Shown here: in pieces, positions 8,451 to 12,122 of the stretch
Layout: every line of letters begins with the position of its first letter
How positions within the stretch are numbered: position 1 is the first letter of the stretch
Assembly (NCBI GenBank): GCA_003024985.2
Contig: PXIH01S0011330.1
From: Euperipatoides rowelli
Taxonomy: Eukaryota; Onychophora; Udeonychophora; Euonychophora; Peripatopsidae
Direction: 5' to 3' (one strand)
DNA length: 12,122 nt
The notes under the pieces: generated by a model
Database searches by the model: none
What the model saw: the letters and a program-made list of their open reading frames with translations, nothing else
What the model was told of the DNA's origin: nothing
Position numbers and translations under genes: made by a program

Positions 8451-8672
8451 AAAAAAAAAAACAATAATAAACACTATATTTATCCTGTACATGGTGGTAC
8501 GACAATAGTTATTATAGAGAGGTGCTCTGTAAACATTAACATCAGAGACATACTAGCTCAGACATCAAGTGTAAATAAAACTACACTGATGCACGATCAG
8601 TTAGAAAAACATCATCATATGGATAGTATGAATTTCATTTCGCTGTATTTCGGTTGTGATGTAGAACTCTAG
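8451..8672 (+). other. unrecognised protein-like open stretch
   Basis: Seventy-three codons run between a TGA and a TAG with no early ATG; the first is at about residue 50. Residues include NIRDILAQTSSVN and MDSMNFISLYFGCDVEL. Composition is balanced and the DNA is less AT-rich than its flanks, unlike most chance ORFs here. The stretch opens inside an A12 run. No acceptor site is obvious and no family is recognised. Open stretches of this length are expected a few times by chance in a window like this, so it is only a candidate exon. Confidence 0.2.
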
Positions 8673-8761
8673 AGCAGTATATCAAGAGAGATTGTACTTT
8701 TCAGCTACCTGTCTAATGCAGTTTGTAATGGATAAGTCAAGCAGGAAAACTTTATAGCAAA

Positions 8762-8785
8762 AAATAAATAAATAAATAAATAAAT
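8762..8785. repeat. (AAAT)6 microsatellite
   Basis: Six perfect AAAT units. Confidence 0.85.
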
Positions 8786-9072
8786 AATGATAAAGTAAAA
8801 CTTCAGATATTATGTATGCGATTATAATGACTAAAACTTCAAAAATATCTAAGTTTAAGCGAATTATAAGAATCATAGGCATTTATTAAAATAACAGTTA
8901 AGATTATGTTTTTCTTTTTTAGATCAAGATATCATTCAGTTTATATTAACTTTTACATTTTCTGGAAAATAAGGCAATTGTTTACAAAAATACATTTTTA
9001 GCTTTGTGTTGCTTTTGCCCTTACTTTAGATCGGAAAACAAATTTGGGAATAAAATTGAGATTCCCGATATA

Positions 9073-9098
9073 TTTTATTAATATATATATTAATAAAA
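9073..9098. repeat. 26-bp perfect AT palindrome
   Basis: TTTTATTA, ten alternating A/T bases and TAATAAAA form a perfect self-complementary sequence. It contains no G or C, so chance is a fair explanation. Confidence 0.7.
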
Positions 9099-9388
9099 AA
9101 TATTATATAAAAAAATATATGTAAAATATTATACTAACTGCAGTCACCTCTATAGTAAAATGAATGATTAATAATAAAAAAAATAAGATTGGCCATTGAC
9201 TTATTCTGAACTTTGACCTTTTCTGAACTTTACAAGATTTAAACACATAAAAAAATTTGACTTAGATTAGAAATATTTTGATTTCTTTAAACTTGAGAAG
9301 ACCATTACTTAAGGGAACAGGGTTTAAGTGTAGAAAGAATGATGATGATGACGAGTACCCTTGTGTAGAAGAATATTAGCAAACTTTT

Positions 9389-9856
9389 TTAAGTTAAGTA
9401 AAGTTCGGTGAAATCGTAGGACTTTTCTCCTGTGTGTTTTCTTTCATTAATTTCATGTTTTACAGCAAAGAATGAAATAAAAGTTAGTCGATTGAAACAT
9501 GTAAGTTTAAAAATGACTACAGAATGAGAAATAATGGCTTCTATAAGATGTAGTTCTGTTTTCATTTCAGGGTTTATGTCTTTTTTTCTGGATCAATCGT
9601 TTCTTGACCTCGGAACACAGCTCCCAAGCTTGTGGAGTTTGCGGCTATAATTTCTCTACCAAAAAAAATCTTCAATGTGATTTTTATTTACCAAGTATTT
9701 GGTAATTTGATCTAATAGTACATACAATTCTTTGGTGTCAGGATCTTCCATTGAGATAATAATGAAATTGAGCTGAATGGAATGACTTCCCAATTTATTC
9801 ATTTCATATCTTCCTCGAAACTTTAACAAATCTAGAATATGCTTTGCAGTATCAAT
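9389..9856 (-). pseudogene. broken protein-coding segment, unrecognised, with zinc-finger linker
   Basis: Reading the minus strand, 9856-9659 is open for 66 codons and contains MNKLGSHSIQLNF and SMEDPDTKELYVLLDQITKY. It stops at TAG 9656-9658, just after a T8 run. One base away in frame, the sequence stays protein-like (GAVFRGQETIDPEKK) to a TAA at 9574-9576, just after an A7 run. A third frame then continues through KHEINERKHTGEKSYDFTEL to a TAA at 9389-9391. Both frame changes fall at homopolymers, as expected from decay or from assembly error. Composition is balanced and G+C is raised. Only the end resembles a known motif, the HTGEKPY linker of C2H2 zinc fingers. The first part matches no family I can name. 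A real exon, a decayed transposon gene or a chance run all remain possible. Confidence 0.35.
9401..9436 (-). other. degenerate C2H2 zinc-finger linker
   Basis: The minus strand encodes HTGEKSYDFTEL, close to the HTGEKPYxC..C linker and start of the next finger. Phe replaces the first Cys and Leu the second, so the finger could not bind zinc. Upstream residues FFAVKHEINERK only partly fit the F.....L..H...H finger half. Confidence 0.4.
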
Positions 9857-10416
9857 TTAATAATTTTTGGAAAAATTCCCATACATGATAAAATATTTTC
9901 CATATTTTTTTATACTATAGCCTACTCATTTCTAAATTAAAATTTATTTATTGACTACAAATAAAAGTAGAAAATATAAATTTTTACATGTTAAGAGTTT
10001 TAATAATTTAATATATTTTGCAATAAATAAAATGAGACCAAACAGCATAAAAATTAAAAAGAATATGTTCAGCCAAACAGATTGTTACTATTTGTGTATT
10101 TACAGTTTACTAATTCATTATTTTCTTAATCATTTTGTAGCTTAACAGTATACTTCAGTCATAAAAAGTAAAAAAAAAAAAAATATTTCTAGACATTGTT
10201 TAAAAGTGTAATCATTTTTTTTTGTGCTGTTCAGCATTTCTGTATTGTTTACGCCACATTAGACAGAAATTCAGTCAACAACGATTTTTAAGTAATTATT
10301 AAAATTAATTTTTAAATGTTATCAATTATTAATTAAAATATTTATAATTAAATTTAAAAAAAAAAACCAGGGTAATTAAAAAATATTAAAATAATTAATA
10401 TAAACATATATTTTTA
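9857..10416. other. AT-rich DNA without a recognisable gene
   Basis: Very AT-rich with long A runs. The plus-strand ORF 9951-10145 has low-complexity N/K/I/F composition and is probably chance. Confidence 0.6.
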
Positions 10417-10660
10417 ATGAAACTTCCACATTGTATTTTTCTGTCCAATTCTACGACTAATTTTTTACACCTTATGTTATCTAATCTGTGGTTTAAGCTT
10501 AGAATTCAAATATTTAAAATCAAATTTGGATTTCATAAAAGGCTGCAGAAACAGAGCAGTACCTATTTGAGGTCAGGTGGTTACATTGTTATAGGAAGAA
10601 AAATTATATCAACACTAGTTCCAGCAATCAGGACAGAGGTGATATTAAGCAAAATTGAAA
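10417..10660 (+). other. open reading frame leading into the pyrimidine tract
   Basis: An ATG at 10417 opens a frame of 197 codons to 11010. The last 115 codons are the translated pyrimidine tract, which cannot contain stop codons unless purines intrude. The first 80 codons are ordinary sequence with residues such as TYLRSGGYIVIGRKI and no recognised domain. I do not consider the whole ORF a gene; the first part could be an exon. Confidence 0.15.
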
Positions 10661-11303
10661 CTCCCATTCCATCCCTCCTCTTCCACTTGGCTTCCTCTCC
10701 TCTGCTCTCCCTTCCTTCTCTCTTCATCTCATTCCCTTCATATCGATATCTTCCCTACCTACATTCTCCCTCCTACTCCACCTCTTATTATTTCCTCTTT
10801 CTTTTATTCTATACCTTCCCTAAATTTTCCATTTCTACCTCCCAGCCAGTTGTCCACTTTCCCTCCCTGCTCCTTAAATTCACCCCATATTCCCTTTTAC
10901 ACAATCTTTTTTCCTTTCATTCCTTCCTCCACACACTCTTTCTCACCCACCCACTTGTTATTCCTTCTCATCAATCTTCTCCCCTCCACTATCTCCCACG
11001 CTTTCATTAGTTTCCTTCAACCCTTGTTTTCTTTTCATTCACTTTCCTTATTCTTTACACCATTACTCTCACATCCTCCATTCTCCCTCTATCTTAATAA
11101 ATTCCTCCACTCTTCGACCCTTTCAAAACTCCATTCTCCCATTCCTATCATATTTCTCAACTTCAATCCTCCTCCATTCTCCCTATACTAGTTCTTCCGC
11201 CATACTTTTTTCTTTTTCACTATTCCTACCTCGACACTCTTTCCATTCTCTCAATCCACCCGTCTTTCTCCCTCTTTTAATATCATCTTCAATTTTCCTC
11301 CAG
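10661..11303 (+). repeat. 643-bp degenerate polypyrimidine tract
   Basis: The plus strand is made almost entirely of C and T with scattered A. I count 17 G in the 600 bases 10681-11280 (under 3%). No fixed repeat unit is visible; words such as CCTCC, TTCTCCC and CCATTC recur irregularly. It ends in TTTTCCTCCAG, a good 3' splice-site sequence. The overlapping ORFs (10655-11191 on plus, 11183-11371 on minus) are by-products of this composition. Confidence 0.9.
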
Positions 11304-11351
11304 TTTAAAAATTTATTCCCTCTTCTCCAGTATTTACTACATTTAACGTGT

Positions 11352-11408
11352 GCAGCAGTCTGTAGTATCATGCCTTTGCAGACTTACTACAACAGTAAGA
11401 CTGGCTGC
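11352..11408. repeat. imperfect hairpin of CAGTCT/AGACTG words
   Basis: GCAGCAGTCTGTAGTA (11352-11367) can pair with TACTAC...AGACTGGCTGC (11385-11408), leaving a small bulge. It begins about 50 bp after the pyrimidine tract. Confidence 0.5.
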
Positions 11409-11561
11409 TTCATGTATAACATATGTCTATTAGAACAAATGCTGTTTAGCGACTGGGACAGTCTACTGCAGACTGTCTTACTCAAATATTCCCATATAAT
11501 AGCAGCGTTGAACACTTTAACACATCAAAAACATGGAGCTACGATAGATTCAAAATTATAA
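11370..11561 (+). other. small ORF of uncertain status
   Basis: An ATG-initiated ORF of 63 codons includes MLFSDWDSLLQTVLLKYSHI. Composition is more balanced than in most chance ORFs here, but part of it is made by the CAGTCT inverted repeats. No family is recognised. Confidence 0.15.
11457..11477. repeat. perfect 8-bp-stem hairpin
   Basis: GACAGTCT, five bases, AGACTGTC. It repeats the same word as the hairpin at 11352-11408. Confidence 0.7.
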
Positions 11562-11592
11562 TGCTATATAATTTTATAATGGTCACTCACCT

Positions 11593-11627
11593 TTATAAAA
11601 AAGCGCATGCGTAAGATTTTTCACGTG
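11593..11627 (+). promoter_or_regulatory. promoter-like motif cluster (TATA, NRF1-like, E-box)
   Basis: TATAAAA (11593-11599), GCGCATGCG (11603-11611, the core of the NRF1 site YGCGCATGCGCR) and CACGTG (11622-11627) lie within 35 bp of AT-rich DNA. NRF1 and E-box sites are common in animal promoters. No transcript is evident on either side, so this is an inference from motifs only. Confidence 0.25.
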
Positions 11628-11820
11628 CCTAAATTTAACTTGTTTAGATAAATATTATTATTATTATCATTTATTATTATTAAACAATAAGATAAGATAT
11701 ACTGTAATACATGATTGTGATAATAAAAACCACACATTTTTTTCATTTGAATAATTTGAAACATACGTTCTCTCATTAAGAGATTTATAGCCTACTTTTA
11801 ATCATTTCTAAAATGATTTT
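11628..11820. other. AT-rich DNA without a recognisable gene
   Basis: Contains short ATT runs at 11654-11667 and 11669-11682 and nothing else distinct. Confidence 0.6.
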
Positions 11821-11821
11821 A

Positions 11822-11890
11822 GGAATAGGGGATTAAGGGATGGGGAGAGGGGGTCTAAGGAGATGGGGGTATGATGTAGAGGGATGAGGG
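11822..11890 (+). repeat. G-rich purine block with quadruplex motif
   Basis: Four G-runs at 11828-11853 (4, 3, 4 and 5 G, with loops of 5, 2 and 3 bases) meet the standard G3+N1-7 quadruplex pattern. Another G5 run follows at 11865-11869. Confidence 0.75.
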
Positions 11891-11898
11891 ATATCTAG

Positions 11899-11946
11899 AG
11901 CCCCGTTGTATTCCAATTCACAAGGGGCTTTTTAATTATACAACGG
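11899..11946. repeat. two overlapping, mutually exclusive hairpins
   Basis: AGCCCCGTTGT (11899-11909) can pair with ACAAGGGGCT (11920-11929) with one bulged base. CCGTTGTA (11903-11910) can instead pair with TACAACGG (11939-11946). Both use the same left strand. Confidence 0.55.
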
Positions 11947-12044
11947 AGGGGGTCATGGTAATTTTAGAAGTACGGTACATACTGCTTGGAATAAGAAAAG
12001 GTAGCCAGAGAGAACATTTTTAAGAAACTACAGTAAATGTGCTC

Positions 12045-12122
12045 AGAGGCGTGCCATGACTGTTTGGTTCCCGGGGCTGAGCTGACTTTTGACACCCCCT
12101 TGACAAATATTTTTTTTTTTTT
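12045..12122 (+). mobile_element. hAT-like left terminus, cut by window end
   Basis: CAGAGGCGTGCCATGACTG followed by CCCGGGGCTGAG and a CCCCC stretch resembles the left ends of hAT elements that begin CAG.GGCGTGCC. The 8 bp before it, AAATGTGCT minus its first base, would be the target site. The rest lies outside the window. Confidence 0.4.

Larger units (their letters stand above)
8673..9388. other. AT-rich DNA without a recognisable gene
   Basis: Contains the AAAT microsatellite at 8762-8785 and a 26-bp perfect AT palindrome at 9073-9098. A minus-strand ORF (8682-8882) translates through the microsatellite and is not credible. Confidence 0.55.

Noticed and set aside
8682-8882. 66-codon minus-strand ORF
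   Set aside because: It runs through the AAAT microsatellite, giving an FIYLFI repeat, and has no recognisable feature.
9561-9572. plus-strand splice acceptor TTTTCATTTCAG
   Set aside because: The downstream plus-strand frames are not protein-like, while the minus strand is; the match is probably chance.
10573-10605. RSGGYIVI, resembling a motif of RNase E/G
   Set aside because: Only a few residues match, nothing around them fits the family, and a bacterial enzyme is not expected in this context.
10655-11191. 178-codon ORF in the pyrimidine tract
   Set aside because: Stop codons need a purine, so a tract of C and T stays open in every forward frame; the S/P/L/F-only translation is a by-product.
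1-12122. tRNA, rRNA, CRISPR or bacterial operon features
   Set aside because: No TTCGA-type B box in a foldable context, no rRNA core sequence, no regularly spaced repeats and no ribosome-site-led ORFs were seen.

Overview
The window looks like AT-rich, gene-poor, non-coding DNA from an animal nuclear genome, probably an invertebrate; the phylum cannot be read from it. The evidence is about 28% G+C by eye, many long A and T runs, no intact long ORF outside a low-complexity tract, no operon-like layout, decayed DNA transposons of the hAT type, polyadenylation-like AATAAA signals next to A-runs, and seven isolated single N positions (131, 586, 2921, 3322, 5286, 6902, 7990), as in a consensus assembly. 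No tRNA, rRNA or CRISPR array was found.

Layout. 1-1276: AT-rich DNA with two CTCF-like motifs (106-119, 1041-1054), a possible retroelement 3' end (564-741) and a small GC-richer patch (900-1060). 1277-1543: a complete 251-bp non-autonomous DNA transposon with 25-bp terminal inverted repeats and an 8-bp target duplication. 2200 onward: a hAT-like left end, then AT-rich DNA with two weak minus-strand exon-like patches (2644-2728, 2943-3019). 4477-4653: a second retroelement-like 3' end with AATAAA and an A12 tail. 5076-5104: a perfect 12-bp-stem palindrome. 5295-6495: the most striking structure, a 1.2-kb imperfect palindrome with two arms of about 450 bp at close to 90% identity around a spacer of about 295 bp. 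7012-7086 and 7352-7430: two related hAT ends facing each other, the second followed by a frameshifted hAT transposase C-terminus (7560-7939). 8451-8672 and 9389-9856: protein-like open stretches; the second is on the minus strand, broken by frame changes at a T8 and an A7 run, and holds a degenerate C2H2 zinc-finger linker. 10661-11303: a 643-bp pyrimidine tract with almost no G, which creates spurious long ORFs. 11352-11477: a cluster of CAGTCT/AGACTG inverted repeats. 11593-11627: TATA-like, NRF1-like and E-box motifs. 11822-11946: a G-rich block with a quadruplex motif and overlapping hairpins. 12045-end: the start of another hAT-like element, cut by the window edge.

No set of genes working together can be supported. 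The region reads as an accumulation of transposon remnants, simple repeats and possible broken exons. The best candidate for unusual biology is the long inverted repeat, which, if transcribed, would fold into a long double-stranded hairpin RNA.
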